NCBI RefSeq assembly: GCF_023101765.2
Contig: NC_064218.1
Location: 434,001 to 498,000, forward strand
Reading direction: 5' to 3'
Origin: Spodoptera frugiperda
Lineage: Eukaryota > Arthropoda > Insecta > Lepidoptera > Noctuidae
Length of the DNA stretch: 64,000 nt
A program made the position numbers and the translations under genes. Positions 47,519-56,926 of the stretch are shown piece by piece. A model generated the notes under the pieces. The model had not been told where the DNA came from, ran no database searches, and worked only from the letters and a program-made list of their open reading frames with translations. Numbering within the stretch: position 1 is the stretch's first letter; each line of letters opens with the position of its first letter.

Positions 47519-48649
47519 TTAAATTAATGAAATTTAAATTAAAAATATAATCAGAAATTGCTGTCATATGCTAAGTTAAATTGGAGGTGGTCACTATTAA
47601 TACATAATGAACCTATATACCTACATGTGGTGGGTGACCTATATAGCACTATAGTACTACACTACTATACTTGTAAGCTTTCTTATTTGATGAGATAAGC
47701 CGCCAAACATCTGCCTCTGTCACGCGAATACGGAATTTATTGGTAGCTATGTTTGTGTCCTGGCTTTGCTTGTTGTCTGCTATTTATTTATTTGTGTTGG
47801 CAATTTTGAACCTAACCCTGCTGATAATAAAAGTTGTAATATTTTAAGTTAAATAATCAAAATAATCACATTTTATCTTGCGCTTGCTAAATTTAAAACG
47901 ATTGAAAGATCTCTCTATAACAGATTTGATTTGTTATTATAAAACCCATGAAAGGTGGGTGTATTATCTTTGCTCACCCCTTTGAGGTATATTAAAACCA
48001 ACACCGTTCAATCATTTTAATCTTTATAACCTTTAATTCATAATAGCATTGTAACCTGAGAACAGAAACCGATATTTTAGTAGGATACAATTTAAACACA
48101 CAGACAAACAAACAGATCCCTTTAACAATATTGATATAGATAGATTGAAAGTGAAATTCTTGAGCGTACTCTAGCCAATTTTATTGCAACAGCTGGTACA
48201 GCGACACAGGCAATTTTGAACTTTATGTCCAATGAACAGAGTTCTTATTACCTTGCACAGAGAGCTTACGGCCATCGATATGTTATAGGATATTTAATTA
48301 AAAAGTACGAACCGAAATTTATTAAAAGGATCAATGTTCCATGTTCAAAAAATAAAAATATATTCGAACATAATTATTGTTATGTAGTTGCCAGTACGTT
48401 TATTTAATTCGAAAATGAGGTTTTGTTAGTTCTATACAAAATTAACAAACCTCCTTTAATTGCAAATAGTCCGCATTCTACTTAAATTAAGTTTATGTAT
48501 TGAATAATTAGAAATTTTAAGACCAATATTTTTAGTTTTGTAGATATTAGGGGTTTTTATTAAGAAAAATGTTTTAGAAACTACACAAATGTTTTAAATC
48601 TTAAGATTTTTTATGGTACAACAATATTTTTATGGTGAAACCCGAAAAA
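47519..48649. other. No supported gene
   Basis: AT-rich spacer. A 63-codon plus-strand frame (48216-48407) is unrecognised. Confidence 0.55.
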
Positions 48650-48826
48650 CAACAGAGTTATTACAAGTGCCGTTGCCGACCTTTTGGGGGTTAGAAATTT
48701 TAAGGGTTGTTGGGGAACCGGGAATTAGGAAAATTACAGAACCGACGTGAAACAACTCACGTCGGTTTTCAGTGAGGCCGTGGTACCACTCCCGTCGAGC
48801 CGACAAAGCATGGCTCTCCCACACTT
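48650..48826 (+). mobile_element. J repeat with internal hairpin
   Basis: Blocks 'gttattacaagtgccgttgc', 'ccttttgggggttag', 'gggttgttggggaaccggg', 'gaggccgtggtaccactccc' and 'gtcgagccgac' match the other J copies. The string 'aaccgacgtga-aacaac-tcacgtcggtt' is a perfect 11-bp-arm hairpin, produced here by deletion of the intervening 'cacaacgcaagcg' part. The class is unknown. Confidence 0.7.
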
Positions 48827-49393
48827 AAAGTAAGGTAGTTTATTACAGAAGCGCATAATTCATACATAATCCTCTAAATACTCTAAGTTACAATACAAAT
48901 AACTTTAATCAGTCGCCATCTCGCTAATCACCGAATAGAACAAAACTTCGTCCCGACTCCGATAATGAATGGTGCATGGAAATCAATCTAAATAACAAGT
49001 GACGAACCATTATACCATTGTTAATGGGATGTCGTTTGTATGGTTAATTAATGGGCTTTAAATGGCAACCATCAGTTTGTAGCGTCTTGTAGACTTGTAG
49101 CAGAGACTGTTCATTGGATGACGTGGCACATTTTACGGTGAGCCACGCATTTTTGTGTGTGTTCTGTTTTGTTTGATCGTCTGTTTGTTTGTTTGTGATT
49201 AATGTTGTTTGTCTTCTTTTTGTTGGAATTGGTGATTGTTTTAAGACTATGTGTATGTGTGGAGTTTTTTTATAAGATACCTTACATAGTAAAATTGGAA
49301 CTTGAAACGGGATATTTACCATGTTTTAAAATCTTATACTTTATAGTGGAATAAATAGGAAAGGTAAAGTAATTTTCTTGAATTACACTCTCT
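48827..49393. other. No gene; contains short dispersed repeat
   Basis: AT-rich spacer that contains the second copy of the 1204-1234 segment at 49297-49329. A 92-codon minus-strand frame (49044-49322) has a Lys/Thr/Gln-rich product of no known family. Confidence 0.5.
49297..49329 (+). repeat. Short dispersed repeat, copy 2
   Basis: 'gaaacgggatatttaccatg' and flanks match 1204-1234. The orientation is the same in both places. Confidence 0.5.
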
Positions 49394-49553
49394 AAACCAG
49401 CTTCTGCCAGCGCCTTCGCTCGTGTTCCCTTGGAATAAAAAGTATCCTAACATCCAAATCAGCTCATACTCTATCTGTATATCAAATTGAATCAAAATCC
49501 GTTCAGTAGTTTTAGCGTGATTGACGGACCAACATCCAAATAAACAAACTTTA
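49394..49553 (-). mobile_element. Helitron-like element, 3' portion (family K)
   Basis: Antisense copy: 'aaccagcttctgccagcgcc' (terminal CTGGT in sense), 'ttcccttggaataaaaagta', 'tcaaaatccgttcagtagtt', 'agcgtgattgacgg', 'caaataaacaaactt'. The order is the mirror of 29520-29681 and 58330-58488. Confidence 0.55.
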
Positions 49554-50002
49554 TATGATCGTAACTAACAAAAACATTTTTCTAGCAATAACTTTTCTTT
49601 AGATAATATTTAAATAAATCAATTTTAAAATACGTCACAATATAATAAGAACACTTTACTCAACAATTCTACACACCATCCTGCATCACCTTTTACCAAA
49701 CATATATACCTAATCCTTCCCTCCGTTCAATGTGTGAGCTTCTTAACACTAAGGCCAATTAATTTAATTGAGGGTGCTCATATAAAGGCTTCGACGAGTA
49801 TTTGTACTACAATGGCCGCCCAGACACCTGGACACTCCAGTTCTACAAGTGGCTTGATAATCCCTTACAGCAAGAAAATAATCGGATGCAAGAATGTGTC
49901 CGCGACAAATGGGCACTGGGGTAATTAATGGGTTATTGTTTTTGAGGTGTCTGCCAACTAACATACCTACGTTTATATGTCATAGTTTTATATGACCTTT
50001 TT
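49554..50002. other. No feature seen
   Basis: Spacer between two repeats. Opposing frames at 49734-49964 (64 and 66 codons) are unrecognised. Confidence 0.5.
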
Positions 50003-50247
50003 TAACGTCTCGCCTTTTTCCCGAAAGGGTAGGCAGAGGTGCTCATTACGGCACGTAATGCCTCTGTACAATGTACACCCACTTTTCACCATATTGCCAT
50101 ATACACGGCACAATTCCAGACCCCGTGCTACTATTGAGAAATTTTCGAAAAACCCAGTAATACTTTGCTCGACCCGGGTATCGAATCCGAGACCCCTTGT
50201 CCGACAGTCGCACTAGCGACCACTCTACCAACGAGGCAGTCATGTGA
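50003..50247 (-). mobile_element. SINE-H, full head with B box
   Basis: In sense it runs 'gactgcctcgttggtagagt', 'ggtcgctagtgcgactgtcg', a B-box-like ggattcgatac (complement of 50178-50188), 'ccgggtcgagcaaagtatta', 'ctgggtttttcgaaaatttc', 'ggtgaaaagtgggtgtacat', 'cctctgcctacccttt'. It ends 'aaaaaggcgagacgtt'. This is the better preserved of the two long SINE-H copies and supplies the segment missing at 46430. Frames on both strands across it are repeat translations. Confidence 0.85.
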
Positions 50248-50284
50248 CATTTTTTAAATACCATAACGTTGGTGTAAAAGTTCG

Positions 50285-50413
50285 GTTCAGACGACCTGAT
50301 TAACCCGCTGGATGCAGGTCGCTTCCAACAGGCCTATCTGGAAGTCATTGGGGGAGGCCTATGTTCAGCAGTCTTATGGCTGATATGATGATGTTGATTA
50401 TAATGATGATGAA
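50285..50413 (+). pseudogene. LINE ORF2 extreme C-terminus with ATG-repeat tail
   Basis: The frame from 50309 reads WMQVASNRPIWKSLGEAYVQ and ends QSYG at the stop 50381-50383. The IWKSLGEAYVQQ type of ending is familiar from insect LINE polyproteins that close just before a simple-repeat tail; here the tail is 'atatgatgatgttgattata' and 'atgatgatga'. Only the last 24 codons remain. The same tail context appears at 36800-36834. Confidence 0.6.
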
Positions 50414-50764
50414 ATGCTCAGTTTTTTTTTAATTCGATGCCTATACAACCATTGCTTTGTTAAGTATATCCAACAATAAGTAATAATAATCACATCAATA
50501 ACAATTTCGTGAGGAGATTTAGACTTTATCATTATACCTATTAGTCCAAATTTACCTTAATCAAACGTGTTATATTGACTGATGCTTATTCGTTCTTCCC
50601 TTGATAAACAGCGGAGCAGTTAATATGCTTACACTAATATACATAATAACAGTCATATTTAATTTAATTGATCGAAACCTCCCACCGATAACTATCAAAC
50701 GCAGCATCCCAAGAGAAACCAGATCCCCTTATCTATACAGATCAAACTAACTCTAAGGATCCTT
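50414..50764. other. No feature seen
   Basis: AT-rich spacer without recognised content. Confidence 0.55.
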
Positions 50765-51006
50765 TTCCACGCGAGATGTGCTATGCTACGATGTTGTGGA
50801 TGCGTTTGGCTTCTATCAATTATATTCATTGATACGCATAGCTTAGCATTGGTGGAAGCGGACTCAGCAAAACTATGTTTTTATATGAAAAAATGCGTGC
50901 CATGGATGGCTATTGATACATTTTATAATCGAGTTGCTCACACAGCTACATAACTTAGTATCAGTGGAAACGCATAGCATAGCTACATAGCACATCTCTA
51001 GCGGAA
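50765..51006. mobile_element. MITE family G, copy with clear inverted ends
   Basis: The left end 'ttccacgcgagatgtgctat' and right end 'tagcacatctctagcggaa' are imperfect inverted repeats sharing TTCC and GAGATGTGCTATG. The interior 'acagctacataacttagtat' and 'agtggaaacgcatagcat' match the copy at 16389. No coding capacity. Confidence 0.7.
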
Positions 51007-51480
51007 CAGTATCCTAATGCTCGCATTATTTAATAATATCAACAATCGGACTACAAACCTCACCAAATAAAAATAAGAGAAAAAAAACGAACAACCCTAA
51101 AATATTCCTTTAGAACTTACAAAGTTAACATTTGCAGTTTAAAAAGAAAACTTTCAATACATTGTTGGAGGTGATGTCGTTTTTCGAGGTGTAAATATTA
51201 AGTTGGTATTTGGGAACATGACAGGACCAAAGATTGGGCAAAAAACACAGCTATGTTGACTGCTCATTCCAGTCGAGTTGCTTTAGAAAAAATACTATCG
51301 AGTTTTGACGTGAAACCAACGCAGATGAATAAATTATGTTTTGTGTTGTTATTTTTTGAAATTAAAACGAATTAGGGTAGTGGGGGAAATTGTGAAGATA
51401 GAGGGATGTTGCTTTTAAATATAGGGTAATAATTTGTTTTATAAAGATCAAAAAGTAAACCATTTCTTTTATAAGCTAGT
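51007..51480. other. No feature seen
   Basis: AT-rich spacer. Confidence 0.55.
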
Positions 51481-51668
51481 AAACGAGCAGACGGATCACC
51501 TGATGGTAACCAATCGCCGAAATACCAGAGGCGTTACAAGTGCGTTGCCGGCCTTTTGGGGGTTAGGAATTTAAGGGTTGTTGGGGAATCGGGGATTGGC
51601 AAGATTGGACCTCCGGTAATCTCACTCACACAACGTAACACAACGTAAGCGTTGTTTCACGTCGGTTT
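51481..51668 (+). mobile_element. J repeat, longest copy
   Basis: 'aaacgagcagacggatcacc', 'tgatggtaaccaatcgcc', 'ggcgttacaagtgcgttgcc', 'ggccttttgggggttagg', 'aatttaagggttgttgggg', 'ctccggtaatctcactcaca', 'cgtaagcgttgtttcacgtc'. It defines the 5' part of the J family, which is also present at 55912. It ends within the 'gtcggttt' block. Confidence 0.75.
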
Positions 51669-52097
51669 AGTTTTCGTTTACCCTATCTAGTGTTTTAAGG
51701 TCTTGTGTAGCGCCATTAAATACCGACAATCTAAGTTTGGTTTGATTAATCAAACCCTCCATAGATTATTTCGTGGTCCAGATATACAATAAATGACAAT
51801 AGAACTAAATCATACTATCTAATAATAGTTATCGACTGATATGTTGTAATTAATTAGTGCATAGCTACAACACAATCAGTGTAGCGCGACGATTGGTTCC
51901 TAGAACTGCTAGTTATTCAGCTAACGGCGAGACCTGACAAACGGACAGAATTGGTATTAATTTGGAATTATTACAATGGTATGTGGCAACGTGACATATA
52001 GGTTGTTTCATACATATAACAATACATGTTACATCCACATTTAACTATGTTATATCATGAGTTATATGTCATAGGTGGCGAGTTTGTTTTCGGTTAA
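51669..52097. other. No feature seen
   Basis: AT-rich spacer before the inverted SINE-B pair. Confidence 0.55.
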
Positions 52098-52267
52098 CAC
52101 ACAACGTGTAGCGGGTTCGATTCCCGTACTAAGCAACTCTTCGTGTAATCCACAAACTGTTATTTCGAGTCTGGGTGTCATGTGTATGTGAAATTGTATG
52201 TTTGTAAACGTACCAACGACACAGGATAAAAATCTAATGCGGTGCAAAGTTTTCTTTAAAAAAAAAA
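52098..52267 (+). mobile_element. SINE-B, 5'-truncated, plus arm of inverted pair
   Basis: It begins inside the head at 'cacaacgtgtagcg', keeps a perfect GGTTCGATTCC B box (52114-52124), 'actcttcgtgtaatccac', 'gggtgtcatgtgtatgtg', 'tttgtaaacgtacc' and ends in poly(A) (about 52256-52267). The A box is absent. A minus-strand SINE-B starts 24 bp downstream. Confidence 0.85.
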
Positions 52268-52291
52268 CGTAATCCGAATATTCCGAATACA

Positions 52292-52511
52292 TTTTTTTTT
52301 TTCTTTTTTTTTTTAATACGTTGCCCCACATTAGGATTTTCTCCTGTGTCGTAGGTGCGTTTACAAACATACAAGTTCACATGCACATGACACCCAGACC
52401 CGAAACAACAATTTGTGGATCACACAAAGAGTTGCTCCGTGCGGGAATCGAACTCACTACCCGTTGCGCGGCAGCCAGTTGCCCAGCCACCGCACCAACC
52501 GTGCAGTCAAA
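52292..52511 (-). mobile_element. SINE-B, full length, minus arm of inverted pair
   Basis: The poly(A) appears as a T-rich tract (52292-52314). The body follows in mirror order: 'ttaggattttctcctgtgtc', 'gcgtttacaaacatacaag', 'cacccagacccgaaacaaca', 'gtggatcacacaaagagttg', B box at 52444-52454 with one mismatch, 'gcggcagccagttgcccagc', ending at 'ccgtgcagtcaaatt'. Frames on both strands (52321-52539 and 52377-52709) are repeat translations. Confidence 0.9.
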
Positions 52512-52516
52512 TTCTA

Positions 52517-52542
52517 AATTCATAATTGTAGAATTATGAATT
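52517..52542. repeat. Perfect 11-bp-arm palindrome
   Basis: 'aattcataatt' and 'aattatgaatt' are separated by 4 nt, immediately beyond the SINE-B head. Confidence 0.85.
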
Positions 52543-52554
52543 TCAAAAAACAAC

Positions 52555-52635
52555 ATATCCAATAATACTCTGTCCGACGCGAATCGAACCCAAGGTTCCA
52601 TACTCGGCAGTTGTGTTTGGGACCACTCGACACGT
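52555..52635 (-). mobile_element. SINE-H head fragment
   Basis: In sense: 'gtcgagtggtcccaaacac', 'aactgccgagtatggaacct', 'tgggttcgattcgcgtcgg', 'acagagtattattgg'. The GGGTTCGATTCGC block is a B box. Diverged from the other two copies, but the block order is the same. Confidence 0.65.
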
Positions 52636-52882
52636 GATTGTAAATAGGTAGACAGATGTGAAACTTTAATGCACTTACTATTCGCCAGTTGTGTTATTTT
52701 GACAGGCAATTACTGAATGTACACCGGGCACGTTACTAAACTCTGTGCTTTTACTCAGAATAGAATGGAAAATACTTTGACTTTGTTGTCAAAGTCGACG
52801 ATGATTTTCATTGTTAATTTTTTAAATCATCGTTTGATGGTCTCGGTCCTGCAAAATACCTAGACGAATACCTACCTAGTAT

Positions 52883-52983
52883 GAACGAGGTGGTTTGTAG
52901 TCAGTAAGAATCTGTTACTTCCTCTTGCCTCATCCTAGATGGGAGAAGTCATTGGATGACTTTCCCCCTTAAAAAAAAAAAAA
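52883..52983 (+). mobile_element. R1-like LINE 3' tail with poly(A)
   Basis: 'gaacgaggtggtttgtagtc', 'cttcctcttgcctcatcc', 'gggagaagtcattggatgac', then an A13 run (52971-52983). It is the last 90 bp of the UTR only. Confidence 0.8.
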
Positions 52984-53010
52984 CGTTTAAAAGCACTAAC
53001 TTATCTGATG

Positions 53011-53066
53011 ATAAACGATGACGTCAACGTCATTGTTGACGTCTAAACGATGTCGCTGACGTCAAA
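53011..53066. promoter_or_regulatory. Cluster of TGACGTCA palindromes
   Basis: Two perfect TGACGTCA sites (53019-53026 and 53057-53064) and a TGACGTCT variant (53037-53044) lie within 46 bp, and 'gacgtcaacg' to 'cgtcattgttgacgtc' also form nested inverted repeats. TGACGTCA is the CREB/ATF consensus. No gene start is visible, so a regulatory role is only a possibility. Confidence 0.3.
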
Positions 53067-53088
53067 TGAAGCTTGCCTACCTGATCAC

Positions 53089-53203
53089 TTTTTTTTAAAG
53101 GGGAAAATCATCCGATGACTTTTCCCGCCTTGAGCGAAGCGAGAGGAAGTGTCAATCTCTTACTGACTAAAAACCATCCCGTTTCTACTTCTGCTTTACT
53201 TTT
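53089..53203 (-). mobile_element. R1-like LINE 3' tail with poly(A), antisense
   Basis: T8 run (53089-53096), 'aaaggggaaaatcatccgat', 'gacttttcccgccttgagcg', 'aagcgagaggaagtgtcaat', 'actaaaaaccatcccg', then truncated at 'tctgctttac'. It faces the copy at 52883 tail to tail. Confidence 0.8.
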
Positions 53204-53800
53204 TTTTTATTATCTATAGGTTCACGCTTGACCGCTATCTCACCTAATGAATTACCTACTTAAATTGACTTGAGGGACTTGAAGGCACCCAGCCTTCAGG
53301 TAACATAGACTTGAGGAAATAATTACGCTCTTTATCAATTATATAGTGCTTTGCTTTTTGTGTACAAAAGTTTCAGCTTCTACCTACATACCTATATATT
53401 AGAATAAGTAAAAACTTGTCTTTACTAGTTCCTTAGTAGTAAGTGGAGCGTATATTAAAACAAACACGAGCTAGTAAAGGTGTAGTCAGTTGAACTGCGC
53501 GACAATTATTCACAAAACGCGTCCGCGACGTCACGCGCACACTGAGCGTGATACCGGCAAAGTTGCGCAGAGTCGGCACTGTTTTGATATAGGAAATGTA
53601 TATTTCACTTATTTGCAGTCATATTAATAAAAAAATATATATACAAATACGTAGGTCGTGTCTTCATCAATTAATTGATACTTACTGTTTATTCTGAAAA
53701 CCAAAGATAGCTTTTTTGGTTTGTTGGTTGATCCAATGCCACCTATGCATCAAAAGTCTTTTATTCCGTCCTCTTACAGACAATTTAGGTAATTTACTAT
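53204..53800. other. No gene; CpG-rich patch at 53500-53575
   Basis: The patch 'aaaacgcgtccgcgacgtca' with 'cgcgcacactgagcgtg' includes a GACGTCAC half-CRE and many CpG. No start codon or splice context makes a transcript credible. The rest is AT-rich. Confidence 0.4.
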
Positions 53801-53973
53801 TGATTGGTTGCCGCGCAATATGTAACAGGTTCGATTCCCACACGGAGCAATTCTTTGTGGGATCCACAAATTGTGGATTCGGGTCTGGCATTTACATATG
53901 TGTGAACTTGTATGTTTGTAAACGCATCCACTACAGAGAAAAATGTTCCAGCGTGGGGCAAAGTTTAAAAAAT
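53801..53973 (+). mobile_element. SINE-B, 5'-truncated
   Basis: Starts near 'tggttgccgcgcaatatgt', keeps a perfect B box (53828-53838), 'caattctttgtgggatccac', 'gtgtgaacttgtatgtttgt', and a short A-rich end. The A-box half is lost and the tail carries several deletions. Confidence 0.75.
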
Positions 53974-54540
53974 GGATTTCTACAATAATTTGATTTCATT
54001 CAATCTCACTTTTTAAAACAAACAATCACAATCTAAACACTCGCTAAACACACAAAAAGTGGCCCAAAACGCAATGAGAGAGTCCCCTCTGCAAAGTTTA
54101 CAAAGTTATTCTGTGAGCAACCCCTTACCTCGTAAATATCTGAGTGATTTGCATAAGAAACAGCACCAGTCACACTCTTACTTTGCTGAATAAATTACTT
54201 ACTTTTCACTGCTTTTTTACTAACAAACTTTTTTTATTATATTCCACTTTTATAGCGTGTTACGTTTTAATATTTCTATAGCAATTTTTGTGAAGAATTG
54301 AGCAGGGCCTTGGGAGGGCCGCTATGAATTGCTGACTTTTAATAATTAAGGCCGCGCGGTGGTAACATTATTATACTCCTTGTACCCACTTAATTAGCTG
54401 GTTAATTCTAATGAAATTATTTCGTCCGTGTATTTTTTGAGTGATGGAAAATAATTGTATGTATGTGCGTGTTTCATGAAAGTGATAGGTGCAGGTAGGA
54501 CAATGTGATGTCTGTCCGTTTTGTCAGTCTTTAATTTGTT
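53974..54540. other. No feature seen
   Basis: AT-rich spacer with a brief GC-rich string near 54350 ('aggccgcgcggtgg'). Confidence 0.5.
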
Positions 54541-54735
54541 ATTTGACTGCGCGGTTGGCGTGGTAGCTGGGCACCTGGCTGCCGTGCAACGTGTAGCGGG
54601 TTCGTTTTCCCCACGGAGTAACTCTTTTTGTGTGATCCACAATTTGCTGTTTCGGGTCTGGGTCTCATTGTATGTTTGTAAACGCACTCACGATACAGGA
54701 CGAAACCCTGGAGTGGGCAAAATTATAAAAAATAG
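54541..54735 (+). mobile_element. SINE-B, near full length
   Basis: 'atttgactgcgcggttggcg', 'ggtagctgggcacctggctg', 'ccgtgcaacgtgtagcggg', B box broken by an extra T (ttcgttttcc), 'tgtgtgatccac', 'gtttcgggtctgggtctc', 'gtaaacgcactcacg', and a short A-rich end. The tail lost the 'gtgtatgtgaacttg' part. Confidence 0.85.
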
Positions 54736-55276
54736 AAATACGAAGCGTTAACTTAGCAGGAAACATTGTAGATAGCAGGTACTATATTTTTTCAATGTCA
54801 ATGATACTTAAATGATTCAAAATGAACAGTCGAATCCCCGATCATTAAGCCTTACAAGTGAGCGTGCAAAAAATAAAAACATTTTAATGATCGTTTTTCT
54901 AAACGTCCTAGCCTAAAGTTGTAGCACTAAATACAGGCAATGACTAAGTTATTTTGAAAAAACTAATTGAAAACCAGCCCACATGTTTCCACGAATGAAT
55001 TGTAAAGAGTAATAACCTCATTTGTCAATCTATCAATCTATCAATCACATGTCAATACTTAATAAATCTGCGAAAAAAAACATATCAATTTTATGAATTC
55101 GTGACCATACAATTATATTTTCTATAGGTATTCTTTACGTAGCGTAAACGAGGTATATTACATTAACCTTATGTAATAACTCTTTAAGCTATTATAACAT
55201 TTTATGGTGCTATTTACAAGTATTAGTGTTCGTTTGAATTGTTCGAATTATTAATTGTTCGAATTGTTCTTATTCA
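54736..55276. other. No feature seen
   Basis: AT-rich spacer. Confidence 0.55.
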
Positions 55277-55530
55277 CACATCATATCAACAGCCTATAAG
55301 TGGTCACTGCTGACCAAAGGTTTGAGCATTAATCGCCACGCTTGCTCAATGCGGGTTGGCAGATTTAAACTTATATTTAGAAATTGTAAGCCCGAGTTTC
55401 CTCATACTGTTTGCCAGTGGTTTAAATAATCTTAGAAAATACATTTAACTCGGAAAACGTCACATTGGTAGTTGCCGTTGGTAGGTTTCGAAATGCATGA
55501 GAAGCGGGCCTTTTAAAACTTCATACCACC
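55277..55530 (-). mobile_element. TGATG-tailed retroposon (family A)
   Basis: Antisense: 'cacatcatatcaacagccta', 'taagtggtcactgctgacca', 'gcattaatcgccacgcttgc', 'tcaatgcgggttggcag', 'cgagtttcctcat', 'gccgttggtaggtttcg', 'atgcatgagaagcgggcc'. The 'cctcttc...gagaagg' block present in the 45219 copy is deleted (about 20 bp). Confidence 0.8.
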
Positions 55531-55911
55531 AGGTCTTCTTACCTGCAGATTAAAAATATACGACTAAAACTGTTTGCAATTAAATTATTTTTAAATATAA
55601 ATCACATAGACAAGTCTCACTTGCGTCCATATAAATTTTCATGCAACAAGATTTTGAAAAAAACACTAGTTATGTCCAATCCCACTACTCAATTCATGTT
55701 TGTTGCAAAAACAGTGCAACAAACGAAGTGTAGATAGGAAGAATTTAATAATCCCTGATTGGAGTGCAGGCGCTACGTGTGTCGTTATCCTAGCTGTGAC
55801 ACAGGCAACCGAATCAAAGCAAATTATAGCTGTTTTTTTATTTAGGATAGTGTGTGTCATAATCTTGTTACGACATACATATGACTGACTGTGTTTTATG
55901 GTATAAGTAGT
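55531..55911. other. No supported gene
   Basis: Opposing frames (55666-55965 minus, 55700-55888 plus) overlap each other and are unrecognised. Confidence 0.5.
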
Positions 55912-56065
55912 TAAACGAGCAGACAGATCATCTGATGGTAAGCAATCGCCGCCGCCTACGAACACCCGAAACTCCAGAAGCGTTACAAGTGCGATGCAGT
56001 AAGGTCTTATGGGGGTTAGGAATTTAAGGACCCGGCCAATTCATGCCGAAGCATGGCAAAAATTT
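55912..56065 (+). mobile_element. J repeat with internal deletion
   Basis: 'aaacgagcagacagatcatc', 'tgatggtaagcaatcgccg', 'gaagcgttacaagtgcgatg', 'atgggggttaggaatttaag' followed directly by 'gccgaagcatggc'. The central part that holds the hairpin is missing. Confidence 0.7.
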
Positions 56066-56300
56066 AAGCGTGGAACACTTAAATTTTTATAACACTTAAA
56101 TTAAATTTTACTCACTCAAAATTCACAAACGAGACCACCAAAAACGTCACCCATACCATAATAATATTAACATTTAAAAAACACAACTCGTCTAACGACA
56201 CAATTAGGCTGAAGACGTAACTTTCTAGCGCCATAAACAAAAAGTGTAATCATAAACAAACAAAGGCTTTCCCCGTGGCGCTGTACAATTGTCCCGGTAA

Positions 56301-56441
56301 TGACGTCATACGATGATGGCCGCCATATTGTTCCCATGGCACGTAATAGCCTGTGTAAACATTCTCCCATAATGTCCGCCAGGGATGTGAAGTATGGAGG
56401 CAGAGCTCCGTGGATGCTGCGAACGATGGATAGGACAGGTG
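56301..56441 (+). promoter_or_regulatory. Weak promoter/first-exon candidate
   Basis: A perfect CRE (TGACGTCA, 56301-56308) stands 10 bp before GCCGCCATATTG (56319-56330), which fits the YY1/Pho consensus. About 105 bp later a strong splice-donor string CAG|GTGAGT occurs at 56436-56444. Together they look like a promoter plus noncoding first exon on the plus strand. A 115-codon minus-strand frame (56167-56514) also spans the segment but has no recognisable product. No downstream acceptor or coding exon was identified. Confidence 0.25.
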
Positions 56442-56619
56442 AGTGAGGTAGATTAGTATAGATGTTTATTGTAGGTTGGGTTTTAAACTTTATCAGATAA
56501 TTTACAGGTTTCAACTGAAGCTAATGAATAATTTCTATCATTTTATGATCACTAGCTTTAATACCTACAGCATCTAGCTTCAATGACGGATATACTGACA
56601 GACTTTTATTTATTTCTTT

Positions 56620-56686
56620 ATTTGTTGACATTTCAAAATTGCATATTTATGGTTTAATTGGAATAAATGATTTGACTTTGACGCTC
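56620..56686 (+). mobile_element. GACTTT-tailed repeat (family L), 3' end
   Basis: 'tttgttgacatttcaaaatt', 'ggaataaatgatttgacttt' and 'gacg'. It parallels 28950-29026. Degenerate and short. Confidence 0.5.
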
Positions 56687-56832
56687 TAAAAATATTTACT
56701 CTATTTTATTCTTAACTTATATTACAAGTAGGTAACTTATTAATATGTAAACTGCTTTTCCAAAATAAAATGTAGTACCACAAAATCTTCAAGATGACAT
56801 TAGTGTACTTAATTAAGATCTATGCAACCGTT

Positions 56833-56926
56833 TAAGAACATCTAAAATTATATATCTCCAAAAACAAAATTCACTCGTCTTAGAACATCTAACACTACAT
56901 ATTTATCTCCAAAAACAAAATTCACT
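56833..56926. repeat. Tandem duplication of about 48 bp
   Basis: 'agaacatctaa' ... 'tatctccaaaaacaaaattc' occurs twice in succession (56833-56876 and 56881-56926), with a few substitutions. A simple local duplication. Confidence 0.85.
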
